64,000 bases of DNA, taken from assembly GCF_021353235.1 (NCBI RefSeq), contig NZ_JAJTWT010000007.1, forward strand, positions 62,001 through 126,000, written 5' to 3'. The position numbers and the translations under genes are program-made. The notes under the pieces are model-generated. The model was given only the letters and a program-made list of their open reading frames with translations, had not been told where the DNA came from and did not search any database. Every line of letters begins with the position of its first letter. Position 1 is the stretch's first letter. This stretch comes from Pelomonas caseinilytica. GTDB lineage: Bacteria; Pseudomonadota; Gammaproteobacteria; Burkholderiales; Burkholderiaceae_C. This document shows positions 19,061-28,029 of this stretch, one piece after another.

Positions 19061-21088
19061 ATGACTGCATCGACCGCCTCCCCCACCCTCATGGCCAACG
19101 CGATCCGCGCACTCGCGATGGACGCGGTGCAGGCGGCCAACTCCGGCCACCCGGGCGCCCCCATGGGCATGGCCGACATGGCCGTGGCGCTGTGGGCGCG
19201 TCATCTCAGGCACAACCCGGCCAACCCGCACTGGGCCGACCGCGACCGCTTCGTGCTGTCCAACGGCCACGGCTCGATGCTGATCTACGCCTTGCTGCAC
19301 CTGACGGGTTATGAGCTGCCCATCGAGGAGCTGCGCAACTTCCGCCAGCTGCACAGCAAGACGCCCGGCCACCCCGAAGTCGGCATCACGCCCGGCATCG
19401 AGACGACGACCGGCCCGCTCGGACAGGGCGTCACCAACGCCGTCGGCCTGGCCCTGGCCGAGAAGCTGCTGGCACGCGACTTCAACCGCGACGGCCACAC
19501 CATCGTCGACCACCACACCTACGTCTTCCTGGGCGACGGCTGCCTGATGGAGGGCATCAGCCACGAGGCCGCATCCCTCGCCGCAGCCTGGAAGCTCAAC
19601 AAGCTGATTGCCCTGTACGACGACAACGGCATCTCCATCGACGGCCAGGTCGCGCCCTGGTTCGGCGACGACACCGCCCAGCGCTTCAAGGCCTATGGCT
19701 GGAACGTCATCGGCCCGGTGGACGGCCATGACGTCGACGCCGTCGACCGCGCCATCGCCCAGGCGAAGAAGAGCGCCGACAAGCCCAGCCTCATCATCTC
19801 CCGCACCGCCATCGGCAAGGGCTCGCCCAACCGCGCCAACACCAGCAAGGCCCACGGCGAGCCGCTCGGCGCCGAAGAGATCAAGGTGACCCGCGAGGCC
19901 CTGGGCTGGACGCACGAGCCCTTCGTGGTGCCGGCCGAGGTCTATGCCGCCTGGGACGCCAAGGCCGCCGGCGATGCCGCCGAAGCCGCCTGGGACGAGC
20001 GCTTCGACGCCTATGCCGAGGCCCACCCCGAGCTGGCCGCCGAGTTCCAGCGCCGCATGGCCGGCGTGCTGCCCGAGAACTTCGCGCAGATCGCCGTGGA
20101 CGCCGTCGTCAAGGCCCATGCCGAGGCCCAGACCGTCGCCAGCCGCAAGGCCAGCCAGCTCGCGCTGGAGGCCTTCACCCTGGCCCTGCCCGAGCTGCTC
20201 GGTGGCAGCGCCGACCTGACCGGCTCCAACCTCACCAACACCTCCAGCACACCGGCCCTGCGCTTCGAGGCCGACGGCAAGCCCAACGCCGGCCGCCACA
20301 TCAACTACGGCGTTCGCGAGTTCGGCATGGCGGCCATCATGAACGGCATCGCCCTGCACGGCGGCTTCATCCCCTACGGCGGCACCTTCCTGACCTTCAG
20401 CGACTACAGCCGCAACGCCATCCGCATGGCCGCGCTGATGAAGACCCGCGTCATCCACGTGATGACGCACGACTCCATCGGCCTGGGCGAGGACGGCCCG
20501 ACCCACCAGTCCATCGAGCACGTGGCCAGCCTGCGCCTCATCCCCGGCCTGGACGTCTGGCGCCCGGGCGACACGACCGAGACGGTGGTGGCCTGGACCA
20601 TGGCCCTCGGCAACGCCCAGCGCCCCAGCCTGCTGGCCCTGTCGCGCCAGAACCTGGCCTACTCGCCCAAGACCAACGTCGACGAGATCGCCAAGGGCGC
20701 CTACGTGCTGTTCGACCCCGTCAACGCCAAGGGCAAGAGCAAGGCCGAGGCCGTCCTGATCGCCACCGGCTCGGAGGTCCAGCTGGCCATGCAGGCCAAG
20801 GCCCTGCTGGCCGACGAGGGCGTCAAGGTGCGCGTGGTGTCCATGCCCTCCACCTCCGTCTTCGACCGCCAGGACAAGGACTACAAGAAGCACGTCCTGC
20901 CCAAGGGCCTGCCGCGCGTCGCCGTCGAGATGGGCGTGAGCGACTTCTGGTGGAAGTACGGCTGCGACGCCGTCGTCGGCATCGACAGCTTCGGCGAGTC
21001 GGCCCCGGCGGGCGTGCTGTTCAAGCACTTCGGCTTCACGCCGGAGAACGTGGCGGCGACGGTGAAGGCGGTGCTGAAGAAGAAGTGA
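19061..21088 (+). CDS. tkt: Transketolase
   Basis: Thiamine-diphosphate enzyme moving two-carbon ketol units in the pentose phosphate and Calvin pathways; 675 residues. [12 protein letters not shown] near the N-terminus, the ThDP motif [17 protein letters not shown]...[13 protein letters not shown] and the catalytic [18 protein letters not shown] are all present. The start has AAGGAA upstream, and a TAAAAT hexamer at 19017-19022 may be the -10 element. GAPDH follows two genes later on the same strand, as in the gap/tkt carbon clusters of related bacteria, with an unrelated secreted protein between them. Confidence 0.96.
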   Translation: MTASTASPTLMANAIRALAMDAVQAANSGHPGAPMGMADMAVALWARHLRHNPANPHWADRDRFVLSNGHGSMLIYALLHLTGYELPIEELRNFRQLHSKTPGHPEVGITPGIETTTGPLGQGVTNAVGLALAEKLLARDFNRDGHTIVDHHTYVFLGDGCLMEGISHEAASLAAAWKLNKLIALYDDNGISIDGQVAPWFGDDTAQRFKAYGWNVIGPVDGHDVDAVDRAIAQAKKSADKPSLIISRTAIGKGSPNRANTSKAHGEPLGAEEIKVTREALGWTHEPFVVPAEVYAAWDAKAAGDAAEAAWDERFDAYAEAHPELAAEFQRRMAGVLPENFAQIAVDAVVKAHAEAQTVASRKASQLALEAFTLALPELLGGSADLTGSNLTNTSSTPALRFEADGKPNAGRHINYGVREFGMAAIMNGIALHGGFIPYGGTFLTFSDYSRNAIRMAALMKTRVIHVMTHDSIGLGEDGPTHQSIEHVASLRLIPGLDVWRPGDTTETVVAWTMALGNAQRPSLLALSRQNLAYSPKTNVDEIAKGAYVLFDPVNAKGKSKAEAVLIATGSEVQLAMQAKALLADEGVKVRVVSMPSTSVFDRQDKDYKKHVLPKGLPRVAVEMGVSDFWWKYGCDAVVGIDSFGESAPAGVLFKHFGFTPENVAATVKAVLKKK

Positions 21089-21179
21089 TGGGTGGCGCCG
21101 CTGCGGCGGCCTTGCTGCCTTGCAACCCGCCGCCTGCGCTAAAAACCGGCCTGCATCGAACAAGACCAGGGAGGTAGGG

Positions 21180-22220
21180 ATGCGCATCGCCGTCGTCGTG
21201 ACGTTCATCGCGTGGGTAGCCATCGGTTTCTCGCGCGCCGCCCAGGCGCAGATCGTTGAACTCGATCGCCCCGATTCCCAGGCCCTGTCCTGCCTGCAGA
21301 AGACCGGGCCGGCGATCCGCTACCCCGCACAGGACGAGGCCATACGGGCGCCGGGCCACCTGCGGCTGAGCCTGAAGTTCACGGCGCCGGACCGGGCGCC
21401 GGAGGTGACCGTGCTGTTCCGCGCGGCCAGCGAAGCCATGCTGGACCAGGTGCGGTGGTTCGTGCGCGGCTATCGCCTGCCCTGCCTGCCGGCGGATGGC
21501 GCGACGGTGCTGGCGGTTCAGGAGTTCGAGTTCAAGCCCCGGGTGACCGACCCCATCACCTGGACGGCGCCCCGGGCCGTCGTCGAGCAGGAGGCCCGCG
21601 CGGCGCAAGACAGCCCCAAGGCGCTGACCTGCCTGCGCACGCCCAAGACGCCGCCCGAGTTCGCCGGGACCTCTTGGCAACGCGAGATCGCCAACGTGTT
21701 CGTCGAGCTGACCTTCACGGCACCGGATTCGCCTCCCGCCGTCAAGGTCGCTTATGCCGGCGCCAACGCCAGCGAGACCCAGATCGACGCCGTGACAGAG
21801 TACGTGCAGCAATACCGCCTGCCCTGCATGGCCCCGGGCGGCAAGCCCTACTCGGTGCAGCAGCACTTTCAGTTCAGGCCCTATGGGGTGGGCGCGAGGG
21901 TGTTCAAGGACGCCGTACCGCTCAAGACATTCCTCGCCAGCATCAAGGGCATCCGCGGCATGCAGGCCAGGTTCGACTTGCGCACCATGGGTTGTCCTTT
22001 CCAGGTCGCGTGGACGCTGGGCAAGCCGGCGCTCGACAACCGCGTTGGCCAGATCGGCACGCCCGACCTGAACCGTACCGAATTCCTCATCTGGCTGGCC
22101 GGACTGCAGATGGACCTGAAGGAGCGGTCCTTCGAGGAACTGCTTGGCCAGACCGTCATCATCGACGTGCCCTGCGGCACCCTGAACCTGGGCGGCGACG
22201 CCACCGCGCCGAGCACCTGA
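21180..22220 (+). CDS. Secreted protein with a tandem duplicated domain, function unknown
   Basis: A 346-residue exported protein with a strong GGAGGTAGGG ribosome site and a signal peptide ending near AQAQ. Two clear internal repeats, about residues 36-120 and 149-233, share the pattern L-[ST]-C-L ... L-x-F-T-A-P-D-x-x-P-x-V-x-V ... Y-R-L-P-C-[LM] ... F-x-F-[KR]-P. Each has a conserved Cys pair that could form a disulfide. The periodic beta pattern and the spacing to YRLPC recall TonB C-terminal-like modules, but that is only a resemblance. A third, non-repeated region (about 240-346) has its own Cys pair. No family is recognised. Confidence 0.72.
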   Translation: MRIAVVVTFIAWVAIGFSRAAQAQIVELDRPDSQALSCLQKTGPAIRYPAQDEAIRAPGHLRLSLKFTAPDRAPEVTVLFRAASEAMLDQVRWFVRGYRLPCLPADGATVLAVQEFEFKPRVTDPITWTAPRAVVEQEARAAQDSPKALTCLRTPKTPPEFAGTSWQREIANVFVELTFTAPDSPPAVKVAYAGANASETQIDAVTEYVQQYRLPCMAPGGKPYSVQQHFQFRPYGVGARVFKDAVPLKTFLASIKGIRGMQARFDLRTMGCPFQVAWTLGKPALDNRVGQIGTPDLNRTEFLIWLAGLQMDLKERSFEELLGQTVIIDVPCGTLNLGGDATAPST

Positions 22221-23300
<1,080 letters not shown>

Positions 23301-23343
23301 CCCACGCCCGCCCCGTCCGCCGGCACCGCCCGGCGGCACCCGA

Positions 23344-23377
23344 GGCCGTGGCCACCGCGTGAGCGGGGGCCACGGCC
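23344..23377. terminator. Hairpin between gap and the GFA gene, possible bidirectional terminator
   Basis: GGCCGTGGCC (23344-23353) and GGCCACGGCC (23368-23377) form a perfect 10-bp stem with a 14-nt loop. It lies 43 bp after gap and just beyond the convergent GFA gene. The following bases (TTCGTCTTGT) are only moderately T-rich, so the efficiency is uncertain. Confidence 0.55.
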
Positions 23378-23399
23378 TTCGTCTTGTGGCGGGCTGGAT

Positions 23400-23795
23400 T
23401 CAGCGGTAGTGCTCGGCGCCGGGCGGCGGCACGACCCAGCCGTGCATGCGCTCCTCGTACACCGACACGGTGGGCGTCGGGAAGCCCGGCTCGGCAAAGG
23501 CCCCGACCGGCACCGCAACGAACTCCGGCATGCCCACCAGCTCGTAGTAGACCGTCGCGCCGCAGACCGGGCAGAAGTGAAAGCGCGCACCCGGGCCCTC
23601 GTCGCCGGCCCGCTCATAGACCGTCGATCGGCCGGAGGGCGTCACGTCTTCGCGGCGGAAGCGCGCCTGCTCGGCGAACACGCTGCCCGAGCGGCGCTGG
23701 CAGGCCAGGCAGTGGCAGATGGACACGCGGACCGGCTCGCCCACGACCTGGGCGGTGAGCTGGCCGCAGCTGCAGGCGGCGTGGCGAATGGGCAT
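23400..23795 (-). CDS. GFA-family (glutathione-dependent formaldehyde-activating-like) protein
   Basis: A 131-residue zinc-binding protein of the CENP-V/GFA fold. The zinc ligands are visible as Cys8/Cys10 (CSCGQ), Cys27/Cys29/Cys32 (CHCLAC) and Cys75/Cys78 (CPVC). SGSVFAEQARF and FHFCPVCGATVYYE are family motifs. Despite the family name, most such proteins have no proven formaldehyde activity, so the substrate is open. A GGAG site precedes the ATG at 23795. Confidence 0.88.
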   Translation of the reverse strand: MPIRHAACSCGQLTAQVVGEPVRVSICHCLACQRRSGSVFAEQARFRREDVTPSGRSTVYERAGDEGPGARFHFCPVCGATVYYELVGMPEFVAVPVGAFAEPGFPTPTVSVYEERMHGWVVPPPGAEHYR

Positions 23796-23906
23796 GGGCA
23801 GCTCCGGGCTGGGAAATGGCCGAGCATGCCACGCGCAATGCCGGCCGGCGCGCGGGGCCGCACCGTTCCCTAACCTCGCAGCCGCCCGGCGCGCCATACT
23901 GCGCCG

Positions 23907-25478
23907 ATGCACGCCATCGAGCAGATCCTCGTCCTCTTCATCGCGGCCGTCGTGCTGGCCGCGGCGGCGCGGCGCGTGGGCGCGCCCTACCCCGTCTTCC
24001 TGGCCATCGGCGGCGCCCTGCTGGCCTTCGTGCCCGGCGCGCCGAGCCTGAGCCTGCCACCCGACCTCGTGCTGGCCCTGTTCGTGGCGCCCATCCTCGT
24101 CGACGCCGGCTACGACGCCTCGTTGCGCGACCTGCGCGACAACTGGGCCCCGCTCGTCAGCCTCGTCGTCGTGGCCGTGGTGCTCACGACCGCGGCGGTG
24201 GCCGCCGTCGCCCATGCGCTGGTGCCCGGCCTGCCCTGGGCGGCGGCCGTGGCGCTGGGGGCCATCGTGGCGCCGCCCGACGCCGTGGCCGCGACGGCCG
24301 TGCTGCGCCCGCTGCATCCGCCCCACCGCATCCTGGCCATCCTGGAGGGCGAAAGCCTGCTGAACGACGCCAGCGCCCTGCTGATCTACCGCCTGGCCGT
24401 CGGCGCCGTCTCGGCCGGCGGCTTTGCCGTCCAGGCCGTCGCGCCGACCTTCCTGCTGGGCGTGCTGGGCAGCCTGGTGGCCGGACCGGCACTGGGCTGG
24501 CTGGCGCAGCGCGTCTTCGTGCGGGTGCAGCACATCCCCACGGCCATCGTGCTGCAGTTCGTCGGGACGGTCTCGGTCTGGCAACTGGCCGAGCACGCGG
24601 GCCTGTCCGGCGTGCTCACGACGGTGGGGTTCGCGATGACGATGGCCCGAATGGCGCCGGCCAGCATCCCGGCGCGCATCCGCATTCCCACCAACGCCGT
24701 CTGGGCGACCGTGGTGTTCGCGCTGAACATCTTCGCCTTCATCTTCATCGGCCTGCAGATGCGCCCCATCCTGGCGGGCATGGAGGCGCACGCGGCGCAG
24801 CGCTACCTGGCCGTCGCCACGGCAGTGCTGGCGACCGTGATCGCCGTGCGCGTCGCCTGGCACATGGCGTTCAACGCGGCCGTGCGCTGGCGCGACCGCC
24901 GCCACGGCTTCCACCCGCCCCGCCCCATGCTCAGGCCCACGGTCGGCAGTGGCCTGGTCATCTCGTGGGCCGGCATGCGCGGCATCGTGACGCTGGCCGC
25001 CGCCCTCGCCCTGCCCGAGGGCTTCCCGTCGCGCGACCTCATCGTGCTGACCGCCTTCCTGGTCGTGCTCGGCACCCTGGTGATCCAGGGCTTCACGCTC
25101 AAGCCCCTGCTGCGGGCCATGAACCTGCGGGACGGCGACCCCGTCGCCCGCGAAGAGGCGGCCGGGCGCCAGCGCATGCTGGAGGCGGCCTTCGCCACGC
25201 TGCCTGCGCAGGGCTCGGCCGTGATCGACCTGGTGCGCAAGAACCTGAAGATGCACCTCGGCCGCCAGCTCCACGACGGCCAGAACCCCTTCACCGCCTT
25301 CAGCGCCGACTACGACGCCCACTACTGCGCCGCCCTGCAGGCCGCCCGCCAGGCGCTGCTGGCCCTGCGCGGCTCGGGCGAGATCGGCGACGACGCCTTC
25401 CACACGCTGGAAAACGACGTGGACTGGCTGGAGGTGTCCGAGCCGCTGCGCGCGGCCAACGCGGACGCGACGGGCTAG
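23907..25478 (+). CDS. CPA1-type Na+/H+ antiporter
   Basis: Inner-membrane cation/proton antiporter of 523 residues, with about 12 hydrophobic segments in the first 400 and a cytosolic C-terminal tail. Family motifs include LFVAPILVDAGYDAS, GAIVAPPDAVAATAVL (the ion-binding ND/DP-type region of CPA1), LEGESLLNDASALLIY and SWAGMRGIVTLAAALALP. It probably exports Na+ (or K+) for proton uptake in pH and salt homeostasis. It stands alone on its strand, and a tract of gene remnants begins right after it. Confidence 0.9.
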   Translation: MHAIEQILVLFIAAVVLAAAARRVGAPYPVFLAIGGALLAFVPGAPSLSLPPDLVLALFVAPILVDAGYDASLRDLRDNWAPLVSLVVVAVVLTTAAVAAVAHALVPGLPWAAAVALGAIVAPPDAVAATAVLRPLHPPHRILAILEGESLLNDASALLIYRLAVGAVSAGGFAVQAVAPTFLLGVLGSLVAGPALGWLAQRVFVRVQHIPTAIVLQFVGTVSVWQLAEHAGLSGVLTTVGFAMTMARMAPASIPARIRIPTNAVWATVVFALNIFAFIFIGLQMRPILAGMEAHAAQRYLAVATAVLATVIAVRVAWHMAFNAAVRWRDRRHGFHPPRPMLRPTVGSGLVISWAGMRGIVTLAAALALPEGFPSRDLIVLTAFLVVLGTLVIQGFTLKPLLRAMNLRDGDPVAREEAAGRQRMLEAAFATLPAQGSAVIDLVRKNLKMHLGRQLHDGQNPFTAFSADYDAHYCAALQAARQALLALRGSGEIGDDAFHTLENDVDWLEVSEPLRAANADATG

Positions 25479-25491
25479 CGGCCCGGCCAGA

Positions 25492-25605
25492 TCAATGGAC
25501 GTTGCAGTCCCCGACGGACAGGACCTTGGCGGCCCGCCGGCAGGCCGAGCGCAGCAGCGCCGCTGCAAGCCGCAGCAACAGCACGCTCCAGGATCGGCTG
25601 TGCAT
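25492..25605 (-). CDS. Short signal-peptide-like ORF, possibly a truncated gene start
   Basis: A 37-codon ORF with a purine-rich site (GGGGAAAGGGC) before its ATG. It encodes a basic, Leu/Ala-rich leader (MHSRSWSVLLLRLAAALL) followed by a short tail ending VGDCNVH and a stop. It looks like the signal peptide of an exported protein whose body has been lost. It starts 11 bp after the stop of the PEP-CTERM remnant. It could equally be chance. Confidence 0.3.
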   Translation of the reverse strand: MHSRSWSVLLLRLAAALLRSACRRAAKVLSVGDCNVH

Positions 25606-25615
25606 GCCCTTTCCC

Positions 25616-25867
25616 CTAGGCCGGCCGTCGACGACGGCCGATGGCCACCAGCAGCGCGAGGCCGCCGCCCAGCAACGCCCACGTCGCCGGCTCGGGCACG
25701 GCCGCAGCCGGCGGTGGCGCCGAGTAGCCGGTCGGCAGGCCGACGATGGTGAAGCCGGCGTAGGCGGGGTCGTCGATGGAGAACACCGGGTCGGCCGCCG
25801 CGTAGGCCGTCGCGAAGGTGGATTCCGGCGGCGTGTCGTGGGCGTTGTAGATGACGTCGGCGCCCCA
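25616..25867 (-). pseudogene. C-terminal remnant of a PEP-CTERM exosortase-sorted protein
   Basis: The reading frame ends in a textbook PEP-CTERM sorting signal: VPEPATWALLGGGLALL followed by VAIGRRRRPA. That is, a PEP motif, a hydrophobic helix and a basic tail, recognised by exosortase in polysaccharide-producing Gram-negatives. About 50 codons upstream (KWGADVIYNAHDTPPESTF and on) belong to the same secreted protein, but its N-terminus and signal peptide are missing. Upstream the sequence runs straight into a CapA fragment in another frame. No exosortase gene is in the window. Confidence 0.7.
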
Positions 25868-26224
25868 CTTCGGTGTCCTGGCGCACATGAGGGTGCGTGC
25901 CGACGACCGCATCGGCGCCGGCGCGGATCATCAGCCGGGCCAGCGCGCGCTGGCGGGCATGCGCGGTCTCGCTGTGCTCCTGGCCCCAGTGCATGTAGGG
26001 GATCACCACGTCGGCCCGGGCGCGCGCGGCGCGGATGTCGGCCACGATCTGTTCCTCGTCGGCCCAGGCGACGCCGGGGCTGTCCGGGCCGGCCTCGAAC
26101 TGGCGCGGGAACATGTCTCATAGCCCAGCAGGGCGATGCGCATGCCCTGGCGCTCGATGACGGCCGGCTGGTGCGCGGCCCGCAGATTCGCGCCGCCGCC
26201 GAAATACGCCAGACCGGCGCGCCA
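25868..26224 (-). pseudogene. Frameshifted internal fragment of a CapA-like (poly-gamma-glutamate synthesis/capsule) protein
   Basis: Two frames together give a CapA/PgsA-like metallophosphatase-fold segment. The first frame reads LAYFGGGANLRAAHQPAVIE and RIALLGY. After an apparent 1-nt loss near 26113-26121 the second frame reads MFPRQFEAGPDSPGVAWADE, then VVIPYMHWGQEH (a metal-site-like HWG motif) and GADAVVGTHPHV. Both ends are missing: the 5' side abuts a TPR tail on the other strand near 26220, and the 3' side abuts the PEP-CTERM tail near 25868. It cannot encode a full protein. Confidence 0.7.
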
Positions 26225-26376
26225 CGCTCGTGAACGCGCGGGCGCTGGCCCACCTCCAGTACCCCGACAAGGCCGCCACGCTGCTGCGTGATGGCCTGCA
26301 GGCCCTGCCTGAGACGCCCGCCGCAGCCGCGCTGCGCCGGGAGATGGCCGCGGCGCTGGCGGGGCTGGGGCACTGA
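26223..26376 (+). pseudogene. C-terminal remnant of a TPR-type protein
   Basis: The + strand carries the last 50 or so codons of a helical-repeat protein (TLVNARALAHLQYPDKAAT, LLRDGLQALPETPAAAAL, ending LAGLGH and a stop at 26374-26376). The rest of the gene is absent and the sequence to its left is antisense to the CapA fragment. A CCGGCCG/CGGCCGG hairpin follows the stop. Confidence 0.5.
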
Positions 26377-26434
26377 CCGGCCGCAAGGCCGACGGCCGGC
26401 CTGGGCCGAGGACGGGAAACGAGCCGGCGCGGAA

Positions 26435-26518
26435 TCAGCGCATCACGACCAGCTGAACCCGCCGGTTCATGCTGCGGCCTTCGCGGGTCTTGTTGTCGGC
26501 CAGGGGGGCGGATTCGCC
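26435..26518 (-). repeat. Displaced copy of the ompA-like 3' end (direct repeat, left copy)
   Basis: This 84-bp segment matches 34298-34381 at 83 of 84 positions (one difference at 26507, G for C). It encodes the last 27 codons plus stop of the OmpA-family lipoprotein (GESAPLADNKTREGRSMNRR and on). Upstream codons have no link to that gene. Both copies lie in the same orientation and flank a 7.8 kb regulatory segment. Confidence 0.9.
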
Positions 26519-26522
26519 TTGC

Positions 26523-26536
26523 GTGCGCAGGCGCAC
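26523..26536. promoter_or_regulatory. GTGCGC-N2-GCGCAC palindrome, copy 1
   Basis: GTGCGC-AG-GCGCAC, perfect 6-bp arms, 55 bp before the ATG of the 138-residue hypothetical gene and 5 bp right of the ompA-end repeat. Same core as the sites at 27064-27077 and 27983-27996. Confidence 0.55.
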
Positions 26537-26591
26537 CGACGAAGCCGGCCGGGGGCCCGACGATGGACGGCATCCCGTTCAGGACAACCCC

Positions 26592-27008
26592 ATGGACACC
26601 TTGACCGCCCGATACGAAGGACGCGAGTTCGTCCGCCTCGCCACCGGCACCGGCCCGTACTTCGGGCACTACCGCATCGTCACCCCCGACCCCAAGACCG
26701 CGGCGTGGGTGGACCTGTCGAAGTCGTGGCCGACCGAGCCGCTGGCCTGCGACGACGCCACCCGCGCCGCGCGCTTTGCCATCGACGCCGAAAACTACGG
26801 CAGCGCGGCCACGCGCGCCATCGAGGCGGCGGCGCTGGTGATGGCCCTGGACCGCAGCGCCACCGGCTGGCCGGACGCCGTCGACGCCCAACGGGTGGCG
26901 GCCACCGAGAGCAACGCCCTCGAGGCCCGCCTGCTGGGGGTGAAGGAGCCGCACTGGCCGGATCTCTGCATACACCGCGGCAGGGGCCCGATGCTGCGCT
27001 GCCGTTAG
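26592..27008 (+). CDS. Hypothetical protein (138 aa)
   Basis: No family recognised. The start MDTLTARYEGREFVRLATG at 26592 is chosen over in-frame upstream codons because those lie in the repeat and palindrome region. The protein is soluble with no signal peptide. It has a mixed N-terminal part (YFGHYRIVTPDPKTAAWVDL), a central Ala-rich helix (SAATRAIEAAALVMALDRSA), and an Arg/Cys-rich end (CIHRGRGPMLRCR). It is the first gene inside the segment bounded by the ompA-end repeats and has one of the three shared palindromes in front. Confidence 0.6.
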   Translation: MDTLTARYEGREFVRLATGTGPYFGHYRIVTPDPKTAAWVDLSKSWPTEPLACDDATRAARFAIDAENYGSAATRAIEAAALVMALDRSATGWPDAVDAQRVAATESNALEARLLGVKEPHWPDLCIHRGRGPMLRCR

Positions 27009-27062
27009 TGCGGCATTAGTGCGGCCATTAGTGCTGCCGTCAGTGCCGTCGCGGCCCCGGCG

Positions 27063-27078
27063 TGTGCGCCAGCGCACA
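27063..27078. promoter_or_regulatory. CRP-architecture palindrome, copy 2
   Basis: TGTGCGCCAGCGCACA: perfect 7-bp arms around CA. It has the TGTGN-N6-NCACA layout of a CRP-family box, with C/G instead of A/T in the fifth position. It lies 54 bp past the hypothetical gene and about 150 bp before the first Crp/Fnr gene, and is 15/16 identical to the reverse complement of copy 3. Confidence 0.65.
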
Positions 27079-27161
27079 GACCCCTGTCGAGGGGGCCGCC
27101 CAGGATGGCGCCGCTGCGGGCGGCATGGCCGGTCAAGGCAGGCGACCCGGGCGTTATGAAT

Positions 27162-27181
27162 TGTGTACGCTACCGCACACA
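27162..27181. promoter_or_regulatory. Imperfect inverted repeat before the first Crp/Fnr gene
   Basis: TGTGTACG (27162-27169) and CGCACACA (27174-27181) form 8-bp arms with one mismatch and a 4-nt centre, 50 bp before the preferred start. It could be a second, weaker operator for the same regulator. Confidence 0.4.
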
Positions 27182-27231
27182 CGCTGACCGGCAGTGCTGG
27201 CTACATTCAATGTTTGGACCGCGCCCGCCCG

Positions 27232-27975
27232 ATGCCTCAACCGCCGACACCGCTCGACCCCATGGCGCCCCGCAGCAACCACTTGTTGGCCGCGCTGCCC
27301 GAGGAGGAATGGGAGCGCTGGTCCGGCAAGCTCGAATGGGTGCCGCTGCAGCTCGGACAGGTGCTGTACGAGTCGGGTCAGCCGCAGAGCCACGTCTACT
27401 TCCCCACGACGGCCATCGTCTCGCTGCTCTACGTGCTGGAGGACGGCGCGTCGGCCGAGATCGCGGTCGTCGGCTACGAAGGGGTCGTCGGCGTGTCGCT
27501 GTTCATGGGCGGGGAGACGACGCCGAGCCGCGCGGTGGTGCAAAGTGCCGGAAGCGGCTTCCGGCTGCGCGCCGCGGACATCAAGACCGAGTTCCACCGC
27601 TACGGCGTCGGCATGCGCGTCCTGCTGCGCTACACCCAGGCCCTGCTGACGCAGATGGCCCAGACGGCCGTGTGCAACCGCCACCACCTGCTGGAGCAGC
27701 AACTGTGCCGATGGCTGCTGCTCAGCCTGGACCGCATCACGGGCGACCAGCTCGTCATGACGCAGGAACTGATCGCCAACATGCTCGGCGTGCGCCGGGA
27801 AGGCGTCACCGAGGCGGCCCTCAAGCTGCAGAAGCTGGGCCTGATCGACTATGCCCGCGGGCATATCTCCGTCATCGACCGCGAGGGCCTGGAGAAGCGC
27901 AGCTGCGAGTGCTATGCGGTCGTGAAGCAGGAGTACGACCGGCTGCTGAACCAGCCGCTGCCGGGTGGGCGCTGA
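27232..27975 (+). CDS. Crp/Fnr-family transcriptional regulator A
   Basis: A 247-residue regulator: N-terminal cyclic-nucleotide-binding-type beta-roll (LGQVLYESGQPQSHVYFPTT, then EIAVVGYEGVVGVSLFMGG), a long dimer helix, and a winged helix-turn-helix (MTQELIANMLGVRREGVTEA). The recognition helix reads RREGVT. A Cys-x-Cys-Tyr motif (SCECY) near the end is shared with the next gene. No PRxAxR-type cAMP phosphate-binding motif is seen, so the signal is unlikely to be cAMP. Starts at 27163 (GTG) and 27262 (ATG) are also possible. Palindromes lie upstream of it and of its twin, suggesting autoregulation. Confidence 0.85.
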   Translation: MPQPPTPLDPMAPRSNHLLAALPEEEWERWSGKLEWVPLQLGQVLYESGQPQSHVYFPTTAIVSLLYVLEDGASAEIAVVGYEGVVGVSLFMGGETTPSRAVVQSAGSGFRLRAADIKTEFHRYGVGMRVLLRYTQALLTQMAQTAVCNRHHLLEQQLCRWLLLSLDRITGDQLVMTQELIANMLGVRREGVTEAALKLQKLGLIDYARGHISVIDREGLEKRSCECYAVVKQEYDRLLNQPLPGGR

Positions 27976-27981
27976 TCCGTA

Positions 27982-27997
27982 GGTGCGCTGGCGCACA
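27982..27997. promoter_or_regulatory. GTGCGC-N2-GCGCAC palindrome, copy 3
   Basis: GGTGCGCTGGCGCACA lies 6 bp past the stop of regulator A and 33 bp before the ATG of regulator B. The core GTGCGC/GCGCAC (27983-27996) is identical to copy 2. Its position over the expected promoter of regulator B would fit repression or autoregulation. Confidence 0.65.
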
Positions 27998-28029
27998 GCC
28001 ACACCCGGCGCCCTCGCCCAGGCTTGGGC

